From UBA1351 sp963677625 (GTDB taxonomy: Bacteria; Bacillota; Clostridia; Lachnospirales; Vallitaleaceae): a stretch of 64,000 nucleotides of DNA. Location of the stretch: contig CAXXSW010000007.1 in the NCBI GenBank assembly GCA_963677625.2, forward strand, positions 620,001-684,000. Direction: 5' to 3'. Shown here piece after piece: positions 18,267 to 27,187 of this stretch (positions are counted from its first letter, which is position 1; each line of letters opens with the position of its first letter). Below the pieces are notes generated by a model. That model was not told where the DNA came from and ran no database searches. It saw only the letters and a program-made list of their open reading frames with translations. Made by a program: the position numbers and the translations under genes.

Positions 18267-19394
18267 TTATGCCTCTTTATACCTTTTTCCAATTCGATCA
18301 GCAGCCAGAATCGCTGCAATCACCATGTTTGGCGTGACATCAAATGGCATTGAATGTATGGATTCTTCAGGAATACAGGCATTGTCTGCAACAAGCTTTA
18401 AGTCTTCTTCTCCTATATTCTCAAGTCCAATATCTTTTAGGCAAACCGGCAGACCTACACTCATGCAGAATCTTACTACTTCATCAATCTCACTCATTGG
18501 AGCATTTTCTAAAACCAATTGAACCAGCGTTCCAAATGCTACCTTCTCACCATGAAAATATTTATGTGTTTCTTCAAGACTTGTAAATCCATCATGAATA
18601 GCATGTGCCCCTGCTAAGCCACCACTTTCAAATCCCAATCCTGATAGCAAAATATTTGTTTCAATAATATTTTCAAGGGCAATCGTCACTTGGTTAGAAT
18701 CACAAGCCTCTTTTGCCTTTAAACCATCTTCCAACAAGCTACGATAGCAGAGACTTGCAAGTGCAAATCCTGCTTTTGTACCCTTAGCCGATAGCTTATG
18801 ACTTTCACCTCCACCACAGGGTAAACCAGCATTTACATTGGAATATGAATGCATGGTTGCCCGTGCTTCAAAATAAGTTGAAAGCGCATCTCCCATTCCT
18901 GCTACTAAAAATCTAGTCGGCGCACTAGCAATTACTCTTGTATCCACTAATACCACACTTGGATTTTGTTTAAAATATGCATAATCTTGAAACTTACCAT
19001 CCTCTGTATAAATAACGGCTGAATGGCTTGTAGGTGCATCCGTTGCCGCAATTGTGGGAACAATAATTAAAGCTTCACCTTCAGCAACACATTTCGCTGT
19101 ATCAATCGCTTTTCCACCACCAAGTCCAATAGTGCAACTACAGTTCTTTTCTTTTGCCAATACCTGTAGTCTTTGGATTTCATTTAAGGTACATTCTCCT
19201 CCGAAACTACTTTCCACAAATTGAATGCCAAACTCTTTTGCCGTCGACTCAAGTTTTTCTCTTACTCGTTCTACATCCTCAGGATGAGCAATTAATAAAG
19301 CAGACTCCCCATATCCTTTAACAAAATATCCAAGATTCTTAATTTCATCTTCTCCCTGTACAAATTTTCCAGGGCATATAAACGCTTTTCTCAT
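18267..19394 (-). CDS. gldA: glycerol dehydrogenase (iron-containing alcohol dehydrogenase family)
   Basis: A 375-residue enzyme oxidising glycerol to dihydroxyacetone with NAD+. It has the dinucleotide site CTIGLGGGKAIDTAK (residues about 92-106) and the metal ligands Asp in GMGDALSTYFEARA and His in GGLAGAHAIHDGF and HKYFHGEKVAFGTL. The dhaKL gene follows by 17 bases, so its product is consumed directly. GGAGGAAGACTA precedes the ATG. The 48-base gap from the upstream hydrolase gene contains no clear promoter, so the three may be co-transcribed. The close paralogue group includes hydroxyacetone and 1,2-propanediol dehydrogenases, so those substrates are possible. Confidence 0.9.
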   Translation of the reverse strand: MRKAFICPGKFVQGEDEIKNLGYFVKGYGESALLIAHPEDVERVREKLESTAKEFGIQFVESSFGGECTLNEIQRLQVLAKEKNCSCTIGLGGGKAIDTAKCVAEGEALIIVPTIAATDAPTSHSAVIYTEDGKFQDYAYFKQNPSVVLVDTRVIASAPTRFLVAGMGDALSTYFEARATMHSYSNVNAGLPCGGGESHKLSAKGTKAGFALASLCYRSLLEDGLKAKEACDSNQVTIALENIIETNILLSGLGFESGGLAGAHAIHDGFTSLEETHKYFHGEKVAFGTLVQLVLENAPMSEIDEVVRFCMSVGLPVCLKDIGLENIGEEDLKLVADNACIPEESIHSMPFDVTPNMVIAAILAADRIGKRYKEA

Positions 19395-19442
19395 TAGTCT
19401 TCCTCCATTTATTCAAGTCGATTATGATGTGATTCCTAAGAT

Positions 19443-21548
19443 CTACACTAAATTCCAAAGTAATAGGGTATTTGCAACAGGTATCATGGTAAATAACATG
19501 GCATTTAAAAATCCTGCAGTCCATACATTATTCGTTTTTTCATATATTTTTCTTGAAAATATAGCAGCGAGTATCAAATAGGGAATCGTCGCTAAAAGAC
19601 CAATTGATATCATCCCGCTTGCTGGCCATTTAGCTGTACCTGTAATGAATAGACTTCCATATTGCATAAGGAACCATATAAGGAGTCCTCCAACAGTAGA
19701 TAAGACGGAAACTAAATATCCATGCTTTAAAGCTCTGGTATTGACGTTCAATACGACAGATAGGACAAAATAAATCGGTATAAACATGGGTAGATATTTT
19801 AACATGGTTACAAAATGTTCCGTTTTAAATACCTTTACAGCTAATGTCCATATCCTAAAATCAACATTAAAAATACCATCAAAGGAAAATACAATTATGT
19901 ACCCAGCCGCAAATGTGATAAGGGCTGTTACAAAGGCTGCAAAAATGGAAATTGGTTTGACTTTAATACCGTAGGCTTCGAGTTTGACTCCATATGGCTT
20001 ATTCATAAAATAATAGACAATGATGGCTAATACTATAAAGATAAGTCCAACAATCAAAGCCCAATATGCAGACCAATTTGTTGCAGTCGAATTAAAATAA
20101 GGACTTTGGGCAAATGACTTAAATTTAAATAGTGCAACAATCATAAGAACCATAAAGCCTGTTGAAATAAAACTACCCTTAGCATAAGCCGCAAACCTTC
20201 CACTTGTATCTGTAGTGGATTTTGCCTTGCTTATGAATCCTATAACAAGCATGATTAGCGCAAATACAATTGTAATTGTCCTAATGACTTGAATATCTCC
20301 CGCAACAGGAACAAATGATTCGTCAATATTCATAAGGGGTAAGTAAAGAACTGCCGGTAATATTGCCATGACAACAATTAAGGCCCAAAAGATAACTTTT
20401 CTGACCGGTTTATCAGGTAAGGAAACAACTGGTGTTTCTTCTGTGACAGCATTTTTTAAGAACCCAATCTTTGTAATCAAGGAAATGAAAGGAACAAAGA
20501 ATAGGAAAAAACCAATTAAGGCAATTAAGTTTCCTGCTTCCTTCAACCACCATGCTTGATTAGCAGATGTCATATTTGCTAGAGTCATATCATTGCTTGT
20601 AAGTCCATTAAAGGCCGTTTGGAAGAAATCAATAATATGGGACTCTGCCTTAATCGAGAAATGATTCTGAGCATGAGTTTCGTTTAATAAATATACAATA
20701 TGCTTACCTGTCTGGGATTCTCTTGCCACTGTACCATCTTCAAGAACTACCTCCCCAGATTCTACATTATAAAATTCTCCTGAACTTCCTACTTCTCCAT
20801 CTTTTAAACCTAGGTACATTGCACCAAGCTTATTATTGTTAATAAAATCTTTATAGTAAGCTCCTGATGTCTCACCAAAGAAGAATTCATCATAATGACC
20901 AGATACTATCCCCATGGTTCTATTTCCGTATGCCGCAAGAATAGCTTCAGTCGGTGCAATATTATTTGTGAAGCTAAAATCAGCACTTTCCGGTATTGCT
21001 GCATGTATCATGCGATGTCCACTTTCCAATGATTGCATTTCATCAAAAAATACCGCCATAACTGTTGATAATCCACCCATTGAGTGGCCGCTACAACCAA
21101 TATAACCATTACCGTCCCCATCTTTTAAGGTATAGTCTTGATTATAGGCGTAATTAACCGCATCAAACATAGAATATACCCAGAAAGTTCCAAATTCAGC
21201 TCCATTAGGTATATCCTCTTCCCAACGTGATAGTCCATGGTCGTATTGGTCTACCAACAAGACTATATACCCTCTTCTTGACATCTCAACGGCTGTAGCG
21301 TCTTGCATTTCTTTTGTATTCAAATATCCATGTGTCAGAACAATTACTGGCCTAGGATTATCAGCTCCTGCTCCTTCAGGCATATATAAGTAGGCAGACA
21401 GGCTTCCCCTTTCTGTCTCAAACTCAAATTCTGATACCTTAACATGTCTAAAATCAGTGTTTATCGAACTTGCCAAACCACTCCCAACAAGCATCAATAC
21501 AAATGCAATCACCAACCATTTTACAGATTTTCTTGTTTCATTCACCAT
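19443..21548 (-). CDS. membrane protein with N-terminal alpha/beta-hydrolase domain
   Basis: After an N-terminal membrane helix (about 10-28) there is an extracellular alpha/beta-hydrolase domain to about residue 325. It has the oxyanion strand PVIVLTHGYL, nucleophile Ser in GCSGHSMGG and a candidate catalytic His in NETHAQNHF. The rest is a hydrophobic domain of about ten helices with no recognised transporter motif. GGAGGTATT fixes the ATG at 21548 (MVNETRKSV), ten codons inside the longest frame. Total length is 701 residues. It sits 48 bases upstream of gldA. It could be an exported esterase or peptidase anchored by its membrane half; substrate unknown. Confidence 0.7.
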   Translation of the reverse strand: MVNETRKSVKWLVIAFVLMLVGSGLASSINTDFRHVKVSEFEFETERGSLSAYLYMPEGAGADNPRPVIVLTHGYLNTKEMQDATAVEMSRRGYIVLLVDQYDHGLSRWEEDIPNGAEFGTFWVYSMFDAVNYAYNQDYTLKDGDGNGYIGCSGHSMGGLSTVMAVFFDEMQSLESGHRMIHAAIPESADFSFTNNIAPTEAILAAYGNRTMGIVSGHYDEFFFGETSGAYYKDFINNNKLGAMYLGLKDGEVGSSGEFYNVESGEVVLEDGTVARESQTGKHIVYLLNETHAQNHFSIKAESHIIDFFQTAFNGLTSNDMTLANMTSANQAWWLKEAGNLIALIGFFLFFVPFISLITKIGFLKNAVTEETPVVSLPDKPVRKVIFWALIVVMAILPAVLYLPLMNIDESFVPVAGDIQVIRTITIVFALIMLVIGFISKAKSTTDTSGRFAAYAKGSFISTGFMVLMIVALFKFKSFAQSPYFNSTATNWSAYWALIVGLIFIVLAIIVYYFMNKPYGVKLEAYGIKVKPISIFAAFVTALITFAAGYIIVFSFDGIFNVDFRIWTLAVKVFKTEHFVTMLKYLPMFIPIYFVLSVVLNVNTRALKHGYLVSVLSTVGGLLIWFLMQYGSLFITGTAKWPASGMISIGLLATIPYLILAAIFSRKIYEKTNNVWTAGFLNAMLFTMIPVANTLLLWNLV

Positions 21549-21820
21549 AATACCTCCTATTTTTGTGTTACCTTCCAAAAACTAAGTCATTATTTTAGAT
21601 TACACATAACTTGTTCTTGGAATCCTTCGATACAACAATATTTTTTGCTACCCTTCAATTACACATATATTATAGCTTTTTGGAGGTTAAAAGACATTGA
21701 AATACCATGACCAAAAATTGGACAATTATAATATCATATATCATAAAAATACCATTTGAATGACAAGATTTTGTTCTCCTTCGTCTCAGATAAGCTTCAA
21801 ATAATTAAAGCTTACCAAGT
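21549..21820 (-). other. intergenic region between ptsI and the hydrolase gene
   Basis: This 272-base AT-rich gap holds a TATAAT (near 21670) that may serve the hydrolase gene but lacks a convincing -35 box. A 7-bp stem-loop (21791-21797 with 21808-21814) directly after the ptsI stop lacks a T-run. No coding sequence or RNA gene is recognised. Confidence 0.4.
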
Positions 21821-23542
21821 CTATCCTAAACCCTGTTTTTCCCAAAACGAATCCACTAATTGAACGACTTCCTTTTGACTTGTTTTTCTTAATGCTTGTT
21901 TTGCCAGTGTCTTTGCCTTACTGGTATCGATTTGATTTGCTAGATTTTTTTTTTGAAGAATCTCCGATGCACTCATGCTAAATTCATCTAGGTCCAGGCC
22001 GATTAATAGTGGTAAGGCCTTTTCTTCACCAGCCATTTCTCCACACATTCCTACCCATTTTCCTTCTTGGTGTGCACTATTTATGACCATATCAATGAGA
22101 CGTAGTAGGGAAGGATGATATGGTTGATATAGGTATGACACATTTTCATTCATTCGATCTGCAGCAAATGTATATTGAATCAAATCATTAGTTCCTATGG
22201 AAAAGAAATCTACCTCTTTTGCTAATATGTCTGCCGCTAATGCTGCTGCCGGCACTTCAATCATTATCCCAATTTTGATATTCTTATTAACCGCTTTTCC
22301 TTGTGAAATTAATTCATCTTTTGTTTCTAGCAAGTATTTCTTGGCCTTTTTGAATTCATCTAGGGTAGCTATCATAGGAAACATAATATGCAAGTCACCG
22401 TATACACTTGCCCTTAGTAAGGCTCTCAATTGAGTTCTAAAGATATCAGGCATAAGAAAGCATAGACGTAAAGCACGACTTCCTAAAAAAGGATTATTCT
22501 CTTTTTCACACTTCAGATAAGGAAGGTTCTTATCACCTCCAATATCTAGAGTTCTTACAATAACGGGTTTATTCTTCATACCTAGTAGAACTTTTTTATA
22601 TGCTTGAAATTGTTCCTCCTCGTTCGGTGCTTCCTTTCTTCCCATATATAAAAACTCGGTTCTAAAGAGACCAATGCATTCCCCACCATTCTTAATCACA
22701 TTTTCAACCTCTTCTGGATTGCCTATATTTCCACCAATATCTAATCTTACATCGTCTTTGGTTACCGTTTTTAAATCTCTATATTTATGCCAGTTTGTTT
22801 TTTTCTTTTCCTCTTTTTTCATAATCGCCTTATAGTCCTCAATTTTTTCTTGTGTAGGATTTAAGTGTACTTCACCTAAATCACCGTTTATAATAACGGT
22901 GCTTCCATTAACCAGATCTTCAAACCCTGATTTTGTTCCAACCACTGCCGGTATTTCAAGACTTCTTGCCATAATTGCACTATGACTGGTTCTTCCTCCA
23001 ATATTTGTAATAAAGCCTTTAATAAGAGATGTATCTAATTGTGCTGTATCCGATGGCGTTAAATCTTTAGCAACTAAAATAACCTCTTCATTAATTGCAC
23101 TTAATGTAGGGACTTGTCCACCTTCAATATTTATTTGAAGTCGTTTGGTAACATCTTTAATATCACCAGCACGTTCTCTAAAATATTCATCATCCATATT
23201 TTCAAACATTTTCACGAATTTATCTGATATGACTTTTAATGCATAGGCTGCATTAATATATTCTTCCCTTATTTTAGCGACCACTCCACCTGAAAATTCG
23301 GGGTCATTCATAATTTCAATATGGGCAAAAAAAATAGAAGCTGTTTCTTTATCTATTTTTTCTTGGGTTTTAACCTGTAAGTCAAGAAGCTCTTTTTCTG
23401 TTTTCCTACAAGCCGCTTGAAACTTTTCAACTTCTTTCACTATATCCTTTATTGTTTTTTTGACAATTATCGGTTCTGTCTGAAAATATTTATATACCTT
23501 GCCGATTTGTATTCCTCTACTTGCACCTATTCCAGTCAACAT
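21821..23542 (-). CDS. ptsI: PTS enzyme I (phosphoenolpyruvate-protein phosphotransferase)
   Basis: A 573-residue enzyme I, the common first enzyme of the PTS, taking phosphate from PEP to HPr. The phosphorylated residue is His187 in GGRTSHSAIMARS. The PEP-binding barrel shows GLFRTEFLYMGR, PFLGSRALRLC, FFSIGTNDLIQYTF and GMCGEMAGE. GGAGGTTACTAAG precedes the ATG. It is the last gene of the sulfatase/GH1 PTS operon, after ptsH. Finding the general PTS enzymes at the end of a sugar-specific operon is uncommon; it may be a dedicated second copy or the only copy, which cannot be decided here. Confidence 0.95.
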   Translation of the reverse strand: MLTGIGASRGIQIGKVYKYFQTEPIIVKKTIKDIVKEVEKFQAACRKTEKELLDLQVKTQEKIDKETASIFFAHIEIMNDPEFSGGVVAKIREEYINAAYALKVISDKFVKMFENMDDEYFRERAGDIKDVTKRLQINIEGGQVPTLSAINEEVILVAKDLTPSDTAQLDTSLIKGFITNIGGRTSHSAIMARSLEIPAVVGTKSGFEDLVNGSTVIINGDLGEVHLNPTQEKIEDYKAIMKKEEKKKTNWHKYRDLKTVTKDDVRLDIGGNIGNPEEVENVIKNGGECIGLFRTEFLYMGRKEAPNEEEQFQAYKKVLLGMKNKPVIVRTLDIGGDKNLPYLKCEKENNPFLGSRALRLCFLMPDIFRTQLRALLRASVYGDLHIMFPMIATLDEFKKAKKYLLETKDELISQGKAVNKNIKIGIMIEVPAAALAADILAKEVDFFSIGTNDLIQYTFAADRMNENVSYLYQPYHPSLLRLIDMVINSAHQEGKWVGMCGEMAGEEKALPLLIGLDLDEFSMSASEILQKKNLANQIDTSKAKTLAKQALRKTSQKEVVQLVDSFWEKQGLG

Positions 23543-23591
23543 CTTAGTAACCTCCGCACTATTTTATTAAAATTTTTCTCAAAAAAAGCCG

Positions 23592-23614
23592 TGCACCATC
23601 ATGTATTAGGTGCA
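23592..23614 (-). terminator. terminator-like hairpin between ptsH and ptsI
   Basis: On the minus strand TGCACC and GGTGCA (6 bp, 11-base loop) are followed by CGGC and seven T. This may lower ptsI relative to ptsH by partial termination. The stem is short, so the call is moderate. Confidence 0.5.
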
Positions 23615-23626
23615 ACAGCTATCTTA

Positions 23627-23890
23627 TTATTCCTCACAATTATTAGCCACAAATTGAACCAAGGCATTTACTGCTTCAAGCTCATCAACGCCTTCCGCTT
23701 CAATTTCAAGGACACTGTCCTTATGAGTTCCAAGTGCCAAAATATTTAAAATTGATTTAGCAAAACCTGTCTTTCCATCACAAGAGACTTTTATATCAGC
23801 TTTATATTTACTTGCTATTTTTACAAACTTCGATGCAGGTCTGGCATGTAAACCTATATCGTTTGTAATCGTTACTTGTCTTGTATACAT
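23627..23890 (-). CDS. ptsH: HPr phosphocarrier protein
   Basis: This 87-residue HPr carries both key sites: the catalytic His15 in GLHARPAS and the regulatory Ser46 in FAKSILNILALG. Ser46 means it could in principle be phosphorylated by HPr kinase and act with CcpA. The stretch after Ser46 (ILNILALG) differs from the usual IMGVMSLG of housekeeping Firmicute HPr. AAGGAGCGATAA precedes the ATG. It follows the GH1 gene by 34 bases and precedes ptsI. Confidence 0.95.
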   Translation of the reverse strand: MYTRQVTITNDIGLHARPASKFVKIASKYKADIKVSCDGKTGFAKSILNILALGTHKDSVLEIEAEGVDELEAVNALVQFVANNCEE

Positions 23891-23924
23891 TTATCGCTCC
23901 TTAACAATATATTGTACTTATCTC

Positions 23925-25340
23925 CTAGTTACTGTATAGTTCTTCTCCATTGGATTCTATTATTTTTTTATACCAATAAAATGATTTCTTTTTATATCGA
24001 TTAAGTGTTCCGCTTCCATCATCATAGCGATCAACATAGATAAAACCATATCGCTTCTTAAGTTCAGCAGTTGATGCGCTGACAAGGTCAATGCATCCCC
24101 ATGTGGTATAACCCATTACTTCAATACCATCTTTAATAGCTTCATGAACTTGAATAAGATGTTCTCTTAAATATTCAATACGATAATCATCTTCAACGGT
24201 TTTTTCTCCCATGACATTCTCAACCAATTCATCCTTGGCTCCCAATCCATTTTCTACGATAAAAAGCGGTTTTTGATATCGGTCATACAACTTATTCATA
24301 ATTAATCTTAAGCCTTTAGGATCAATTTGCCATCCCCATTGAGAGTTTTCAAGATATGGATTACTGACACCGCCCATTATGTTTCCTTTTCCAGACTTAT
24401 TACTGTCATCAGTTGATTCACATAAGCTCATATAATAACTAAAAGAAATAAAATCAACCGTGTTCTTTAGAATGTCTTCATCATCTTTATCCCAGTCTAT
24501 TTCTATCCCTTTTTCTTCAAACATACGCTTCATATATGAAGGGTATTTACCCCACACATGTACATCAGTAAAGAGCATATTTTCCCTCTCTATTTCATAA
24601 GCTTTAAAAACATCATCAGGATGACTGGTCAAAGGATATACAGGTAAACCAATAATCATACATCCAATTTGTGATTTTGGCATAATTTCATGTCCGATTT
24701 TTGTAGCAAGAGCGCTAGCAACTAGTTCATGATGTATTGCCTGATATAAGTCCTTTTCGGTCAGTTCATTCTTTGGCGTCCATATTCCACCACTAATATA
24801 CGGTCCATGAATAATAGAATTAATCTCATTGAAAGTAAGCCAGTATTTAACTTTATCCTTATATCTATTAAATATTGTCGTCACATATCTCTCGAAAAAT
24901 GTAATCATCTTGCGGTTTGTCCACCCATTGTACTCTTTAGCTAAATGTAAGGGTGTTTCATAATGGGAAATAGTCACCAACGGCTCAATCCCATATTTAT
25001 GACATTCATCAAACACACGGTCATAAAATTCCAATCCTGCTTCATTGGCTTCTTCTTCATCACCTTTAGGAAATATTCGGGACCATGCGATAGAAAGTCT
25101 AAAAACTTTAAATCCCATTTCAGCAAACAGCTTAATATCTTCTTTATATCGATGATAAAAATCAATTGCAACGAGTTTCATATTATCTTCTGTCGGTTCT
25201 TCTGTTAAGGGACCAAAGAGTCCTTGGGGAGAAATATCTTGAATACTTAACCCTTTACCATCTTCATTATAGGCCCCTTCACATTGGTTTGCCGCTGTAG
25301 CGCCTCCCCATAAAAAACCTAGTGGAAATTTCTTTTTCAT
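23925..25340 (-). CDS. 6-phospho-beta-glycosidase, GH1
   Basis: This 471-residue GH1 enzyme cleaves phosphorylated beta-glycosides delivered by the PTS. The acid/base is Glu172 in LTFNEIN and the nucleophile is Glu363 in FIVENG. The phosphate-recognition motif of 6-phospho enzymes is present as SASTAELKKRYGF (residues 421-433). No signal peptide, so cytoplasmic. It lies 11 bases after EIIB and AAGGAG precedes the ATG. The aglycone or second sugar may carry sulfate, given the sulfatase in the same operon; that is inference. Confidence 0.93.
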   Translation of the reverse strand: MKKKFPLGFLWGGATAANQCEGAYNEDGKGLSIQDISPQGLFGPLTEEPTEDNMKLVAIDFYHRYKEDIKLFAEMGFKVFRLSIAWSRIFPKGDEEEANEAGLEFYDRVFDECHKYGIEPLVTISHYETPLHLAKEYNGWTNRKMITFFERYVTTIFNRYKDKVKYWLTFNEINSIIHGPYISGGIWTPKNELTEKDLYQAIHHELVASALATKIGHEIMPKSQIGCMIIGLPVYPLTSHPDDVFKAYEIERENMLFTDVHVWGKYPSYMKRMFEEKGIEIDWDKDDEDILKNTVDFISFSYYMSLCESTDDSNKSGKGNIMGGVSNPYLENSQWGWQIDPKGLRLIMNKLYDRYQKPLFIVENGLGAKDELVENVMGEKTVEDDYRIEYLREHLIQVHEAIKDGIEVMGYTTWGCIDLVSASTAELKKRYGFIYVDRYDDGSGTLNRYKKKSFYWYKKIIESNGEELYSN

Positions 25341-25351
25341 ATACTACTCCT

Positions 25352-25648
25352 TTATTCTGTTAACTTAATCGCTTGACGAATAACATTATCCGCCTTTCCC
25401 ATTCCATAATCAATAGCGTTAATAATATCAACCGGTTTCTTTGTATGTTTTTTTACATTTTCAATCTGATAAGCAATCTGTGGGCCGAGCAAAATCACAT
25501 CAAAATCCTTTTCATAGTCTGAAACAGTATTAACCGGATGGGCTTCAATTCTCCAATCAAAGCGATCTGTTCCCTCTAATGATTTAAGCATTTTTTTTAC
25601 TAGAACTCCTGTTGACGCACCTGCTGCACACACGAGTAATATATTCAT
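25352..25648 (-). CDS. celA: PTS lactose/cellobiose-family EIIB
   Basis: This 98-residue EIIB has the phosphorylated Cys7 in NILLVCAAGASTGVLVKKM, and accepts phosphate from the EIIA of this operon and gives it to the incoming sugar. Its start overlaps the sulfatase stop by one base (TAATG) with AAAGGAGTCTATA as ribosome binding site, so the two are tightly coupled. Length and motif match the cellobiose/diacetylchitobiose family. Confidence 0.92.
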   Translation of the reverse strand: MNILLVCAAGASTGVLVKKMLKSLEGTDRFDWRIEAHPVNTVSDYEKDFDVILLGPQIAYQIENVKKHTKKPVDIINAIDYGMGKADNVIRQAIKLTE

Positions 25649-27153
25649 TATAGACTCCTTTCAACTCTTTTATCTAAACGTTTTGGAACTACATCTGTAG
25701 TTTCCATGTAGTATTTAAGAGCTCTTTTTTCAAATTCATTTACAATTGATGCATATCGATTATTACTTATTTCATTATTCAACTCATAGGGATCTTCATC
25801 CAAATTATAGAATTCGTTTTCTTCATATAAGCGATATATAAATTTATACTTTTTATTTCTTACCATTAATGCCTTAGTATGGGCCGGAATCTGGTCTTGA
25901 ACTATAGTTCTAGCCCAATATTCATTATAAGGCTTATGTCTTGAATCACTACAATGGTCTTCTCCAAGAATCCGTCCACCTTCAGTAAAAACAAAGTCCC
26001 TATGTTCCTTTTTCCCATGAAGAAGAGGCAGCAGTGATTGACCAAAGTGTGTATGCTTAGCTTGAACATCTGCTATATCATATATGGTCGCTTGTAGGTC
26101 AATTAATTCGACTAAAGCATCTTGTCCCTCTGATGATTCAAGCTTAAAGGGAGGTTTGATAATCAGGGGGACATTGGTGAGGACATCTTCAAAAGTGTTC
26201 TGAGATTTTTCTGCAATTTCATAGTCACCCGTATAATCTCCGTGGTCACTAAACATCATCACCAAGCTGTCATCGTACATCCCTTTCTCTTTTAAGGCAT
26301 CCATTAAACTTCCAAAACCTTCATCCAGCTTTGTTCCCATAGCTAAATAGACACGTTTAACTTCTTTAAGTTCTTCATCTGTCATCTTATAAAGCTTTTG
26401 GTTTTCTCTAATACCTTTTTCCATTGCAGGCTTTTTTTCTAGCTGTTCTGATGTCAAACGAATAGGTTGTGGAATTTTCTCAGGATCGATTTGATCATAA
26501 TACTTCTTGTCTACCTGATAAGGTGGATGGGGTAAACTCAATGCTAAATATAACATTAATGGTTGATCTTCATTATAATTTTTAATAAATTCAACTGCAT
26601 CCTGAATCTCTAGCATATCCGTATTTCTTTCATCATCCAAGTTTTTAACACCATAGTAATGGGAATATCTAAATCTTTCAGGACCGGTCATTCGCCTTGT
26701 TTTTTCTTCTTTCATCTCTCTGATCATCTGTTTGTTTTTTTCACTTAGAGCTCCATCAGAACCAGTCTGATGTATAGAAAACAAGGCTTGATATCGGTTA
26801 TTCCTTTCATGACAATAACACCTTAAATCAACATCTTCCCGTAAAATGTCATTTCTGCCACCCCAATATACATAATATCCATTGTCTTTCATATTCCTGA
26901 GTAAATTAGGTTCATTGTCACCTGCTAAATGATGCATGGTACGATAACCTTTTACATGTGGATAAAGACCAGACATAAAACTTATACGACTTGGGACACA
27001 AACAGTATTTTGGCAAAATACATTATTGAATCCAATCCCTTCCTTAGCCATTTGATTGAAATTTGGAGTAACTGCCGCTTCACATGAACCATATCCGATG
27101 GAATCCATCCTATATTGATCTGCAACAAACATGATAATATGTGGCTTCTTCAT
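25648..27153 (-). CDS. sulfatase (formylglycine, Cys type) within a PTS operon
   Basis: This member of the alkaline-phosphatase/sulfatase superfamily has the sulfatase signature CVPSR with Cys52, the residue converted to formylglycine, followed by SFMSGLYPHVKG. Metal ligands are suggested by FVADQYR near the start and FSDHGDYTGDY. There is no signal peptide, so it is predicted to act inside the cell, after PTS uptake. AGGTG with 6-base spacing places the ATG at 27153; a GTG three codons earlier lies in the ribosome binding site. It sits between EIIC and EIIB genes. Phosphonate or phosphate monoester hydrolases share the same motif and remain an alternative. No formylglycine-generating enzyme is in the window. 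Confidence 0.85.
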   Translation of the reverse strand: MKKPHIIMFVADQYRMDSIGYGSCEAAVTPNFNQMAKEGIGFNNVFCQNTVCVPSRISFMSGLYPHVKGYRTMHHLAGDNEPNLLRNMKDNGYYVYWGGRNDILREDVDLRCYCHERNNRYQALFSIHQTGSDGALSEKNKQMIREMKEEKTRRMTGPERFRYSHYYGVKNLDDERNTDMLEIQDAVEFIKNYNEDQPLMLYLALSLPHPPYQVDKKYYDQIDPEKIPQPIRLTSEQLEKKPAMEKGIRENQKLYKMTDEELKEVKRVYLAMGTKLDEGFGSLMDALKEKGMYDDSLVMMFSDHGDYTGDYEIAEKSQNTFEDVLTNVPLIIKPPFKLESSEGQDALVELIDLQATIYDIADVQAKHTHFGQSLLPLLHGKKEHRDFVFTEGGRILGEDHCSDSRHKPYNEYWARTIVQDQIPAHTKALMVRNKKYKFIYRLYEENEFYNLDEDPYELNNEISNNRYASIVNEFEKRALKYYMETTDVVPKRLDKRVERSL

Positions 27154-27187
27154 TTGTATCACCTACTTACCTTTTCTAATATTCCTA

